Below are positions 45,209 to 56,079 of a stretch of 64,000 nucleotides of DNA, piece by piece (positions within the stretch are counted from its first letter, which is position 1; every line of letters starts with the position of its first letter). The notes below the pieces were generated by a model. The model was not told the DNA's origin. It worked only from the letters and a program-made list of their open reading frames with translations, and ran no database searches. The stretch is from Takakia lepidozioides (Eukaryota > Streptophyta > Takakiopsida > Takakiales > Takakiaceae), in NCBI GenBank assembly GCA_030704615.1, contig CM060734.1:46206042-46270041 (forward strand), read 5' to 3'. The translations under genes and the position numbers were made by a program.

Positions 45209-46932
45209 GTAGTCATTTAGGGAGGTGTAGAGAATCACATAACTAGAACAGAGCCCTTTCAAGCTTTTTGGGGCAGAAGGACAAAGAGAAGGTATCACCT
45301 AGATTGTTCTTTCCCTTTGCCTTGAGGGCAGAGATCTGAAAGAAGTGATTAAGGTTAGAGACAGAGATACAATGTAAGACTTGTGAATTCTACTGCTTTG
45401 AAGAAAATCTGTTGTCTGTTGTCTGTTGTCTGTTGTCTAGTAGCAAAATAGAGTGGGGGTCTCCAATTGGTCTGGATAGCTCAGGTGGTTTTTTTGGGTG
45501 TCTGGTGGACACTGTTAATATTTCGGGAGTCGTGAAAACAATTGTTCAGCAAGGATTCATCAAGTAACATCAGGAACTGTTTGATAAGGCATGCAAAGCT
45601 TGTAATTATTTATTAACTTTCTTTGTACAATAGTCTGGTATGGTTGTGGGTTTTGTCCCATTTTCTGGTTCAGCAACAATGTAGAGACACTCTGTTCAGT
45701 CGTGAGTCAGCAATGCGTTCTGCAGGGAGCGGCTTAAATATGGGTTGGTTGATTCAAGGTGGACTGTGTTGATAGGTAGAACAACCACCTCCCAGGTAGA
45801 TGTATGTAAGCTTTCTAGGGTTCCATTGTAAGGACTGTGATACTTACAAAAAGAGTGACGAATTTGCACCAGAGTGTGTTGGTGGTTTCTGCCAGACTGG
45901 AATGGCAACTGGAGGCTGTCTACCCCAAGATCACTATGAGTACACTTATACCAAGAAGCTGAACTCATGTATAGCTTGGATGAACACACCAGAAAGCAAA
46001 GAGGAGAATTACAATGAGTAGGGGATTGATATGCATATCAAAAGAAACATAGTGTAGTATCCTACTAGCTGATGTTTTCCAAACATTTAGAGGCCAAACA
46101 GATCTTGGTACTGTGTGAATTTTTCAGCAAGCTGTGATGAACAAATTAAACAGGGACAGACTTCTGTCTGCTAGTGAAGAGAGAGGCCTTGCGGTATCGC
46201 ACAAGACTGGTTAGATGATGTCCACCCCAACCTAAGTTATTAAGCTCCAACTTCTCAATTTATGCCTCGGTTAAGCAATGTCCAATGAGTAGATTGAAAG
46301 CCAAAGGTTCGCTTTCAATGGACTATTTTTGTAACCAACTCTAGGCCATGTTCGCCCGTAGCTGGTAGACAGCAGCACCAGAAGAGGAAGATCAATCGTC
46401 TCTGAGCAAGAGGACTCCTGATGGTCGAAGCTTGTAGTTGTTTTTCCTACCAACAACCTTCAATCGTCTCTCTCCCCTTTCCAAATTCCAACACGCGAAG
46501 TGTGGACCATCCCCTGACAAATCCCCCCTATGTGTCTCTGGATTTGCTGATCTAAGATGGCAGCCCGTAGCCACCATTGACTCTATACAGTTGGAAAATC
46601 CTGCAGTACCGTGAAGAAATGCTATGTGCGAGAGCAAAACAGTTTGACATAAAATTCACAAGTTTAGAAGCTAGAAGCTTTGACATTGGAATTGTCTCAT
46701 TGAACCCATTACCTGCATCTCAGACACTAGTTTCATTGCACAAGCACATGGTGGAAATAGAATAATGTATTCTGACCCACCTCACTCCTTTGTGGACACA
46801 GTCATCATCAATGTAAAGGAGATGACCTTAAGAGTGACAATCGATATTAATTGATGGCAGTCACTCGAGAGTTGAGACCAGAATGGAGGTCCCAAACGGG
46901 GCTATGTCAATTGACCAGCACAAGAATTATAT
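45209..46932. other. 3' flank of the Lifeguard gene and of the desaturase; no gene recognised
   Basis: A four-fold TTGTCTGTTG microrepeat lies at about 45409-45437. A short plus frame at 45800-46021 is Cys-rich at its start but matches nothing I know. The two genes converge here, so much of this is probably UTR and spacer. Confidence 0.4.
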
Positions 46933-48159
46933 CTAAGAAGATGAGAAAGAATCAAGCTCAGATCCATCCTCGAAGTATGCGCCCTCTTGCAACCATTCAT
47001 CGGAGGTCTCGGACCATGCTCTTGGGGGTACCCTCCATCTTGTGTAGATGTAACGCTCCAGGCGCTTGAAAACCTCCAGTTTCTCTAGTGTGGGATTCCA
47101 TATCCCACTGACAATGCAGTAATTGATATCATAGGGAGGGTTATGATGAGCCCCGTGCATCTTTCTTGAGACGAGTATACCCCTATCCTGTAAGGCAATA
47201 ACAAGCGTGGGTAGCTGGCTGGTCTTCATGTGGGACCACGCGTGGAACTGCTGGCTCATCACGACGCAGCCAAGAAACACCCCCAGAAAAGAATCTGCTA
47301 ATGGGTGACTAGGCAATAAGAGAAACGGGGCCAGAAACATTGAAGCTGGGCGCGCAATTGCATGTATGTTGTTTGCAAATTGGCGCTTTGTGATTGTCCA
47401 GGGCCTCTTATGGTGGCCTTGGAAAGCATCAATTTGGGACCCGAACACCGGGGTCGACGCATCTCCATAGTTGTCGATTCCCCAGTGGTAAAATCCAGTG
47501 CCTAGATCTGACAACACATACGCAAGCAAGGTTCCTCCACAGACCTCCACCATCCCTTCAAACGAATTGGCTGAAAGGCAAGCCTTGGCCACCATACCCA
47601 CTACAGCAACGCTTGCAGCTCCCACCCACAAACGGTGCTCCCAGGTGGACTCCAAACTGCTGTCCGAAAGTCCCATTCCCCCAGCTGAGCTACTCTCCGA
47701 TTGTCTCGCCTGCCTTGCGATTAGCCCCTTTTCTAGTACAATTTTTTTGTCAGTCTTGATCTTTTGACTTGGACCCACATCCCTCCTGCCCTTACGATCC
47801 ATCAGTAATGTTTCTGTCATTGCTAGACCCTCCATGAATCTATTTTCACTACAATCAGCCAGACTTCTAGTCTCACTAAGATCGAAATGTCTCAATCGCC
47901 CTTCATCCCCATCTTCCAGACCCAAAGGAAGTGTTGAGGAGTTATCATTGCATTTTCCCTGGACTTCTGGATCCGCAAGAATTGCGAAGATGACTTGTTT
48001 GCTCCTGTGGTTACCATGTCTCCTGGGTCTCACGTTTACACTGAAGCTTGTAACACTTCGGCAGTAAGTGCATCTTGAGGAAGATGGCTGGTTCGGTTCA
48101 AGATCAGTGCTCCACCTTACATTGCATATACCACCACCCAAAACAGCCATACTTGCCAT
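46933..48159 (-). CDS. FAD4: FAD4-like plastid desaturase (TMEM189/Kua-type domain)
   Basis: A single 408-residue frame without introns. The first ~165 residues are Ser/Arg-rich, low in acidic residues at the start, and fit a chloroplast transit peptide plus linker. The domain then has the family's histidine motifs: FYHWGIDNYGD (223-233), FQGHHKRPWTIT (246-257), HAWSHMKTSQLP (306-317) and HGAHHNPPYDINYC (335-348), with hydrophobic helices between. In Arabidopsis FAD4 makes the trans-3 double bond of the palmitate at sn-2 of plastid phosphatidylglycerol; animal relatives (PEDS1) make plasmalogens. All eight expected His are present, so it is probably active. The start at 48159 is the first Met of the frame (MASMAVLGGG). 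Confidence 0.9.
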   Translation of the reverse strand: MASMAVLGGGICNVRWSTDLEPNQPSSSRCTYCRSVTSFSVNVRPRRHGNHRSKQVIFAILADPEVQGKCNDNSSTLPLGLEDGDEGRLRHFDLSETRSLADCSENRFMEGLAMTETLLMDRKGRRDVGPSQKIKTDKKIVLEKGLIARQARQSESSSAGGMGLSDSSLESTWEHRLWVGAASVAVVGMVAKACLSANSFEGMVEVCGGTLLAYVLSDLGTGFYHWGIDNYGDASTPVFGSQIDAFQGHHKRPWTITKRQFANNIHAIARPASMFLAPFLLLPSHPLADSFLGVFLGCVVMSQQFHAWSHMKTSQLPTLVIALQDRGILVSRKMHGAHHNPPYDINYCIVSGIWNPTLEKLEVFKRLERYIYTRWRVPPRAWSETSDEWLQEGAYFEDGSELDSFSSS

Positions 48160-48224
48160 ACTATTGCGCTTCTTCTCTCCCTCTAATTCTCAAATCGCGT
48201 CACCCCTTGAATCCTATGTCTAGC

Positions 48225-48240
48225 GACACACACACACACA
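48225..48240. repeat. (CA)8 microsatellite
   Basis: Uninterrupted CA dinucleotides just upstream of the FAD4-like gene, likely in its 5' UTR or promoter. Confidence 0.9.
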
Positions 48241-48656
48241 GACTTCGCACTGAGCCAAAGCTCTGACCTTCCGAGATCCCTAAGGAACCCGAACTCTCAT
48301 CAACCATCAACTTCAACTCAGTGTTGCTCTCAAAAGCTGGTGGTGTACAGGCTTCAGAAACCACATTGTAAGTGACAAGTGTCATAAGACAGCACACAGC
48401 GCAGTATATTCTGAGAAGTGAGAGACAAGTGCAGGCCTTCTGAAGAATCTTGGGCCGGGACGGCCAAGCTTCTATGACCTCCTACGTAGATGCGGTTTCC
48501 AAGCTGAGCCTGATCTTTTGGGATCAACCCATTTTGGAGGGAGATCTCGGTTCGGTTTGCCCGCCTTCAGAAACTATACGTTGCGCACTTCTGTAACACA
48601 CAACTTCATGGACGGCAGACTAAGAAAAGTTTTGACGCCGCAGCTATCCTACACCT

Positions 48657-49145
48657 GTGAAGCAATATAGTCCAATCGTGCAACGGCTTGAGCCTGTGTG
48701 GCGGAGCTTCGTCCTACCGACCAGACCATCCGCCGACATCTGTCTTCAGAGGGCCACTCTAGCAGAGAGTAACACGAGTAATATGCCCTACACGGACAGC
48801 ATATCCCCTCCTTTGCTGTTGCTCGGCAAAGATGGTGTGGAGCGGTGGGTGGTGGAAACAATGCCATTGCATCTCCCCATAATATTCGCAAATCCCGATC
48901 CTTGGTTACGTCGATCTAAGCATTGGTATTATACACTCGCCAGCTACTACCGACATCAGACAATCTACCTTCCCGAGTTGTTGTCGTCCCAGTTCTCTTG
49001 TAAATTGGTAGAGGCTAGAGTCCAGAAATTTGCGGCACATTGTTTGGATATTATGACAAGGGAACACATACATGCACAGCTAACAATTCAACCTTCTGTA
49101 AGCGAAGTATGCAAACTAAATTCAGATCCAAGGACATTGATGTAA
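48657..49145 (+). other. Unrecognised 162-codon open frame
   Basis: The frame runs from MKQYSPIVQRLEPVWR to a stop at 49145, divergent from the FAD4-like gene with about 500 bases between them. Composition is protein-like (balanced, with LLLLGKDGVERWVVETMPL and WYYTLASYYRH), but I see no domain, signal or family match. It could be a small lineage-specific gene, an exon, or a chance frame. Confidence 0.2.
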
Positions 49146-49528
49146 AAAGTATGGAGTACAATGAAACCTTCCCATCGAACTCATTCAGTAAGTAAATCGG
49201 TTTTGATTTTTGACATAGCATTTCAATGTAGAAGATCATGGTCTATCACCTTCATACCTCTACCTCCTAATGTCTCAGCTCTGATCATGTAACACTTGGC
49301 CCTCAGTTCTTTCCCTATATTCTTGTCAGTCAATTAAGCCCATTCTGAGCCATGATCTACACATTGAAATAAAAGCTGAAGTAACATGTTGGACGAGTCC
49401 TTTGGCCGCATGCCATGATGAAGAATACTGAGAGTCACCATACTGTTCTTTGTTTGGAAATGACTAGTTTCTTCCACCATCCTCTCTCCCTGCCTGGCAA
49501 CTGATGATGAAAGCCAAGCTTCTGTACG

Positions 49529-52500
49529 CTAAGCTTTCAAACTTTTGCTCTTAGCAAATCGTGCAAAGCGCTCCAAGTCCTGTTGGAGGATGCTCTCCAC
49601 CAAAGGTGATAGAACCTGCAATTTGAGAGAAATTATGACTCTTACAACCATAGAATTTCATGACTTGTTCATCCCAGATATGGCTACAGCAAGAACTTCG
49701 TAACTTACTAACTTAGTAACAGGTACCCAACATTCCGCAGAAGCCTCTCTCGTTTCTCTCGAGTATTGCTCAATAGATTCATTTGTAAGTTGACAATATT
49801 GAGCAGCAAACCTGTCCTGTACCTCCAATCACCACCCTATGTTCTGTTTGGGGCCTGCTATCTAGTAAAGCTCAAAAGTCACAAAATGGCATGGTGTTAG
49901 CTGAGAGAGGTATCCAGTTCCAGCTGTTTGAGACATGGCTAGGAAGTTTGGAACTGCATTCTGCCAGTCTCTCTGGATTCATCTTTTTGATATTTGATGT
50001 ACCTCCAAGATGAACGCCTTGGAAACAATCATCTTAGATAAAGATTTGATGATAGGGTCCTTTAGACAAGGAAACAGAAGAGGCATACCGATGCGAATGG
50101 AGCCAAAATATCAGGGACCTCATACGAAATGGTCACCTGCACACAGTGCAAATAAAGCTTATTACTCTGTATTACAGAAGGTTTAATCCTCGAGTCTCTT
50201 GAAATTTTGTTCATTCAACATCCCCATCAGCTTTGAAATATCATGACCTTTAGTGCATGGATCCTAACTCTCGTGAAGCCTGTTGAAGGGTTCCATTCAG
50301 CTGAGCTGGAAATTTTCAATGACTGACAATGACAGTCCAGTCACAGGGCGACTTGGTGCTCATATACAGACTGACACTGACCCCACACAACACCATATTA
50401 TGATGCTCCAGCATTCTATGAGAGAGAAAGAAACACAGCCATCAGATGCTACTTGATTATGTAACCTGAACTCTGGAGCACCACATCCTCCGAGCCTACA
50501 ACCAACTGTAAACATATTATTTTTTATCCCATGTTGGATATCAGAAGTGGATACTTACTTGCACACCACAAGCTGATGGCCCTCGAGGATAGAAACGAAC
50601 AGCCCCCCTGGACACGGCAAAAACAATTCGTTAGTACCTGGACAAAAGTATGTTGTCAAAGCTCAAAAAGTTACCAGTTGATCCATAACTTCCCTCTTCA
50701 TATGAGGAGAGTCCCTCCTGTCCCCATTCTCCTCTGAAACTAAAAACAGGGTGCAAGCCACATGCTACTATGAAAGCCTGCAGCAGATAGCCTGGTGATT
50801 AGAGAAGAGTTGCAACATTTAGATGGTGCTGCGTTTGAAGAGTACATTGAAGTACATTGAAGGCTTACCCTCAAAGAGCTCCATTACACCAAGGTCACTA
50901 CGTAAACCACTCAATATTAAACTACATAGATATAAGGGTTATCTGGGTCAGAAGCCTGTGGGAAATAAAACACCTAAGTCCACAGTATCAAATCCAGTGA
51001 CAAAGAAAACCTGTTACCAGTGCTCCCCATTCCAATAAACAACTGCCCTGTGGGGTGAATGCTTGGGCCAAGCATCCTGAGTGACTCTTCCAAGTCTTAA
51101 GAATTACAGCTGCATGAACTACGTTACGGTAACGTGGGGATATCTCTTTCCTCACATCTGGCCAAAGGGGAATTCTGAATAAAGAAACCCATACCTGTTT
51201 GGAAGTCCATCAACAGAGCGCCAGTGAATCTTTTGATGGTAAGTAGGCTGCATTCAGTACAAACAAAACTTAAACTTAGGAAAGCTAAAGCACGACCCCA
51301 GCTACATTGACAGGATCATCTGTCATCCACAAACTACATCATCGGGAAAACCAACCATTTAGCACCCACAGTTAAATTCCAAGCTAAGACCCTGTTGTCT
51401 TGCAGCTGGTCTCTTTAGAGTCAAGTCTATAAGACAACATGTTGAAGGGTTTAACTTCACTCAGTTGCCACATAGCCCAAGAGGGAATGGCAAAAAGTCA
51501 AATCAGCAACCAGAAAGAGGCTGCTTTATGTCAGTCTGGCTTCAGACTCATACGCCCTTTGTGCAGTCTCCATTATCAGGGAATCGCAGTAAGTACTCTA
51601 CAATATCATACTGGGTAACAAGACCCCACCACTTTCACCAAAACTAACAGACTCAGGTGTAGTATATGCAGACCGTCAAGTTGCGGGCCATCCAAGAGAA
51701 CTCAAAGTTCTGGCCAAAGGCCTCCCGTCGCAGAGTCCATTTTGACATCTCTGGTTTATCCTTCAAAACCTGCTCCATCTCAACTGAATCACCAATCTAT
51801 ATATATAACATTTGATCTATAGACTTCCTGCACACAACTACCCAAAAAATACAAACTTATCTGTATAGACAACTAATTCCAATTCATGCTTGTTCAGGTC
51901 GAACACCTGTCATGGACGAAAGGACCTCCCTAGGCTTGCTCCCAAGTATGAAGACATTGTGCAACTTTCAGGCATCCATTTCACAGCCTGTGGAAAGAAT
52001 CCTACTAATTTTTAAAGTAGTAGTAGTCCTTTCAAACATTTTTTACTTTAAACAAAGAACAGATAACGCACCTTGACGGATGAGATCCAAGGCATCCACT
52101 GGGTCACATTCTCTCGATCGTCCCACAGATCCCAAGCCTCTGCCACTGGAACCTCTGCCTCCACTTGAGCACTGTAAATGTGCAGCAACAAGACCTTTAC
52201 TTATCGTACACAGGAATATTCTTGAGGCCTTTTCGAAAACTTATCTTCCCATAGAGCAATGCCAGCTAAAATACAACATTGTACTCCGATCTGAACTGTA
52301 CCAGAAAAGGATGTGAATGACATAGCAATACCTTGTGGATTGTGGTTCCTGAGGTCATGACCTGACCACGCCATGAGCAGGTTTCATACCAATTAATATG
52401 CAGCTTGCAGGTGGCATGGTTTGCTCTTAATTGTCAACTAACCCCTTCTGACGATGGTAGCAAAGTTCCTTCAATCGATCCTGTTAGCCATAGGTGCAGT

Positions 52501-53206
52501 AGAGAGTTGCTGATAGATTGCATGACAATTGCATCCCATTGGCTTCTCGATATGGGTTGAGGAAAGTTCAACAATGGTTTGAATTAAGTGCATTTTGGGC
52601 CTACACTCCCCTGATACACGCTCTCCAGAACGTTCTCGAAACACCTACTATTGTGGTTTCTTCATAGAAAGAGCCACCAAATCGTGAACAGACATGAACC
52701 CATCTTGCAAGAGGATTCCTCACATGGAAACCAACCTTCACGATCAAATCCAATGCCACCAATTGCATGACGCCTGCCATGACCTGTGTCCACTATGATC
52801 TAAACACAACATACAGAAGTCGTCCCAGGCAAAACAGTACTGCGGAGGAGACTTACATATTATCAAGCCACGTACTAGCACTCCATCGGCTACCATTGCT
52901 GCATGCTGCTCCTAATAGCAAGCCTTGACCCATGTGCGAAGAGCGCGAGCCGACCCTAGCTCCCCAAACACTTCCAGTGGGAATTCGACCCCTGCTCCCA
53001 CGGAACTGCTTCTCTCCTCCCAAAATCTCAATCCTTGTCGCCCACTTGCGTGAATGGTTGGCTTCACAAGAAGCTCGCGACTTCGAGACATAGTTTAGGC
53101 GGATCGCGTTGCTTGACACTTGTTGAAGGGTGAAACTCCCGGGGGAAGTCCTGAAATGGCCTACTGGACAAGTCGCCATTCTGATCACTGCATTTGACAG
53201 CTCCAT
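49529..53206 (-). CDS. Plastid START/polyketide-cyclase-like lipid-binding protein
   Basis: Seven exons (minus strand): 52857-53206, 52072-52171, 51674-51769, 51195-51247, 50559-50607, 50089-50136, 49529-49615; 783 bases, 260 residues. Exon 1 is Ser/Arg-rich and fits a chloroplast transit peptide. The domain then reads AQVEAEVPVAEAWDLWDDRE, QWMPWISSVK, VLKDKPEMSKWTLRREAFG, FEFSWMARN, KIHWRSVDGLPNRGAVRFYP, VTISYEVPDILAPFAS, and ends VLSPLVESILQQDLERF. This order matches the plant cyclase/dehydrase (COQ10/START-like) plastid proteins of the At4g01650 type. The fold has a hydrophobic pocket for lipids or aromatic ligands; the ligand is unknown. Every junction is GT-AG and the sum stays in frame. 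Small exons of 48-53 bases explain why no long open frame marks the gene. Confidence 0.88.
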
Positions 53207-54093
53207 CTCTACTTCTATTCGAACTCACTTGTAAGGATGTCCCACACTCGAGTGAGAGATGAGCTTCAAACTGCACCTTTTCAAGCCTTTTCCAAGCCAG
53301 TCGCAACTCAAGAGGACGATCTTATCGCCCCGGTGACGACAGTCAGGCCGGAGAAAGAAGAAAGTTTACCCAAGCTCAAACAGCTTATTGCACAAAGCGA
53401 AGAATGTGTCTGCGACTTCCCGATGACAACTTTAATCTCAGCTCCACTCCTCGCAGAGCTGACAGTAGCAAGTGTCAGTCCAAAATCCCATTGAAACGAA
53501 TGCCATCCGTGGATTCCCCACACTCCACACAGCAAGGATCTCTACTTCTCTATAGATGGTAGGTGACTGATTTCTGTATTCTGAAGGGCCCTTAAGGTTT
53601 ATCAACGCATGAGAGTGTCCGCAGCAAGGTGATGTTTTTCCCGTGTTTGTGGGCTAAGTATGCGCAGTATTGCTTGCCCAATATGTCTCCTGTGGTGATC
53701 AAGCGCAAGCAGAGGGATTGTTGACCACTGACAGCAGGGCCGAAGGGCCTACTCTCATCACTCCTACTTGCACCCACAGAAGACACTTGTGGAAGACAGA
53801 AGACACAGAAGACACTTTTGGCTTTCTGCAATCACCCTTCTTCGGAAGACACTTGGCTGGCGTCCTAGCCTACAAGTCTCCCACTCCCAAGCACCAAATG
53901 ACAGCATCTGCCTGCATGTGACAGAGCCAACATTGCTACTTTTCTGTGTAATGTAGTGAAGCAATGTGGAAATTGAGCCTGTGATGATACAATTCCTACG
54001 TCCGCAAAGATTCTCCTTCATCGTCTCGGAAACCATGGAACTTACACCATATAAACTCAAAAGCTTGGAATCACAGCTTCATCCACAATTCCT
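53207..54093. other. Spacer between START-like gene and METTL-like gene
   Basis: It includes the START-like gene's promoter and the METTL-like gene's 3' flank. A GAAGACA(C) microrepeat lies at 53777-53850. A plus-strand frame at 53237-53494 has no recognisable product. Confidence 0.4.
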
Positions 54094-54203
54094 CCATAAG
54101 ACATCCACATAACACTGCATTCAACGAATAAAACCCAAAGCACGAGATTCACCAGAAATGCTATAAGATTGTGCGAATGCAGTGTTATGTGGATGTCTTA
54201 TGG
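54094..54203. repeat. Perfect 29-bp inverted repeat at the METTL-like gene's stop codon
   Basis: Bases 54094-54122 are the exact reverse complement of 54175-54203, with 52 bases between. The right arm contains the last codons and stop (HKTST, stop at 54185-54187) of the minus-strand gene, so its transcript could fold into a perfect 29-bp stem around the stop codon. Similarity ends abruptly at both arm ends. Confidence 0.9.
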
Positions 54204-55249
54204 AACTTGGCGTGAATCCAGACGCGTTTCATAGGCACTTGTTTCCTACGGTTTACCAACTGCACACAGCAGTACTCAAGCTCGTCCTCGAGAAATCCTA
54301 CTTGAGTAAAAAGCTCTCTCAATCCTTCAAGAGAGAAGTAGTGGCAGAGAGTTCCATCCTCACGCTGGTAGAGATGCTCTCCTATGTGTTGAGAGGGGGG
54401 AAATCGCAACATTGTCATGTCATACAGACCATAATCTCTGAACAGGAGAAGCCCACCGGGTCTGAGCACAGCTATACTCTCAGCCAGTACGTGGGACATC
54501 CTCTCCAGGGGAACTGCCGATAACGTGAAGATCAAAGTCACGATGTCTACCCCTCCCACACAACAATTTGTGAGAGGAGGGGAGGCATGCATTTCATATG
54601 TACCCACCCCGGTAGGCAAAGAGTGTGCGAGGAAAGGGATATCGTCCCTAGATCCTTTCGGACCTGACATTTGTGGGGCCTGTTCGTCGGATGCCCCATT
54701 CAAGGGACCCTTCTGTTCACATATGTCTTCAGATTGCCTGCAGGATGAGCAGCAAAGCCAAACTGGAAGCTGATGGACAGAGATGTCGCAGAGAAAAGGG
54801 AAGAATGAACAAGATGAAGTTTCACCCAGGCTGCTCACAACTTCCGTGGCCTTTTGTAGGGCAGCTGCACTACAATCACAGGCGTACACCACCGCATTTG
54901 TATTTGCTCGTAATATGGAGATCACAGAGCTGCCTGTGCCACATCCTATCTCCAACACAGTGAGGGACCGGTCACATTGTATCAACTCCGGAAATTCCTT
55001 CACTAAGTACCGCCTCTCTTTGAAGAAAAGGTTTCTAGAATGGCGCTGGTGGAAGGCCTCCCACGAACTTGACGTTGATGTTGCTGATCCGTGTTTCTCT
55101 CCCCCATCTACATTCCTATCACCAGCTTCGATCGCCCGGATCTGTTGCCCAGCAGGCGTGCTCTCTACCTCCCGCCGTAGAGTCTCCCACTCGAAGTCTC
55201 GACTGTAGTAGGCCCCTGCTGATGCACTTCCTAGGTCCACTGCATCCAT
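54185..55249 (-). CDS. METTL2/6/8-type methyltransferase (probable tRNA m3C methyltransferase)
   Basis: A single 354-residue frame without introns. Family marks: SWEAFHQRHSRNLFFKERRY and LVKEFPEL (62-89), the substrate-side block of METTL2/6/8 and yeast Trm140. SAM motif I is VLEIGCGTGSSVISIL (98-113) and motif II VYACDCSAAALQ. DIVTLIFTLSAVPLERM (235-251) is the motif IV region; the C-terminal blocks are LRPGGLLLFRDYGLYDMTML (262-281), YQREDGTLCHYFS and GLRELFTQVGFLE. Relatives make 3-methylcytidine at position 32 of tRNA anticodon loops. An insertion of about 50 residues (170-225) between motifs III and IV lacks conservation and is Cys/Ser-rich. The start gives MDAVDLGSAS and no longer frame exists. 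It diverges from the repeat-protein gene at 56080. Confidence 0.88.
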   Translation of the reverse strand: MDAVDLGSASAGAYYSRDFEWETLRREVESTPAGQQIRAIEAGDRNVDGGEKHGSATSTSSSWEAFHQRHSRNLFFKERRYLVKEFPELIQCDRSLTVLEIGCGTGSSVISILRANTNAVVYACDCSAAALQKATEVVSSLGETSSCSFFPFLCDISVHQLPVWLCCSSCRQSEDICEQKGPLNGASDEQAPQMSGPKGSRDDIPFLAHSLPTGVGTYEMHASPPLTNCCVGGVDIVTLIFTLSAVPLERMSHVLAESIAVLRPGGLLLFRDYGLYDMTMLRFPPSQHIGEHLYQREDGTLCHYFSLEGLRELFTQVGFLEDELEYCCVQLVNRRKQVPMKRVWIHAKFHKTST

Positions 55250-56079
55250 CTTGGTGATCCAGTTCCTTCAGCAGCAACTCTTGTGCGAATACCTTGCCTA
55301 CCTCCAGGAGAAGAGATGGCCCGCATCTAACCTTGAGAGTGAATTCAAAGAACCCCAAAACTAAGAAGAACACTTCTTAGGGCGAAAAGAGTACCATCTT
55401 AACAAGAACTGATGAACATTTGTGGGGGCAACATACTCTCAAGAGTTTATGGAAGCCATTGAATCATCTTGATGACAGAGTCTACCACTAGGAAACAGCC
55501 CGGCCATTGATTGATCTTCTCTGTTGAGATTTTGGCCTTCTATTACTGGGCCACATGAGGTGGGTGGCAAACGCATCGAAGTCGGTGGCATCATGTTTTT
55601 TGAAATAGCTGTGCAGGGACGGGGATGCTCAAGACAAGTTGTGGGGAAGAAACGGAAAATCTTTAGTTCGTTGATGCCCAAGGCAGAGATTGTGTGTTTG
55701 CCCACAATGTTTGCTTCTCCTTCTCATCTCTGCAACTCGTGCGCCTCGAATGAGTTGAAAGAGTCCGCAGGGATATTGCCATTTTCAGGTCAGGGTGCCA
55801 TCGACAGATGAATGAGATGTACTCCTTGATATGAGTAAGAAAGAGAGATGGATATAGAAAGAGACTGAAGCAAACTGCTGCAGGAATTTGACACAACTTC
55901 CACCATTTTCTGTTTCTTAATATGTTCTGAATCAACAGATTTGGGGGTGGGTTCTCTAAGATCGGCCATCACACCCCATTGTCAATTGTGGCGCCATACC
56001 TTGCGAGCGTATAGAATTCTGGCAACGTCTGTGAGTTATTTCTGTTTATGAGTTTGTTTTGATTTGTTGAATCACATCG
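55250..56079. other. Divergent promoter region
   Basis: Spacer between the METTL-like gene (-) and the next gene (+). Both promoters should lie here. No repeat or further gene is recognised. Confidence 0.45.

Noticed and set aside
47394-47767. Plus-strand frames inside the FAD4-like gene
   Set aside because: Shadows of the minus-strand coding sequence, which carries all the histidine motifs.
52700-52790. An extra exon reading IIVDTGHGRRHAIGG in the START-like gene
   Set aside because: Its frame does not fit the phase of exon 1, and exon 1 joins directly and in frame to the exon at 52171.
54525-55208. Plus-strand frames inside the METTL-like gene
   Set aside because: Antisense shadows of a frame with a complete set of methyltransferase motifs.
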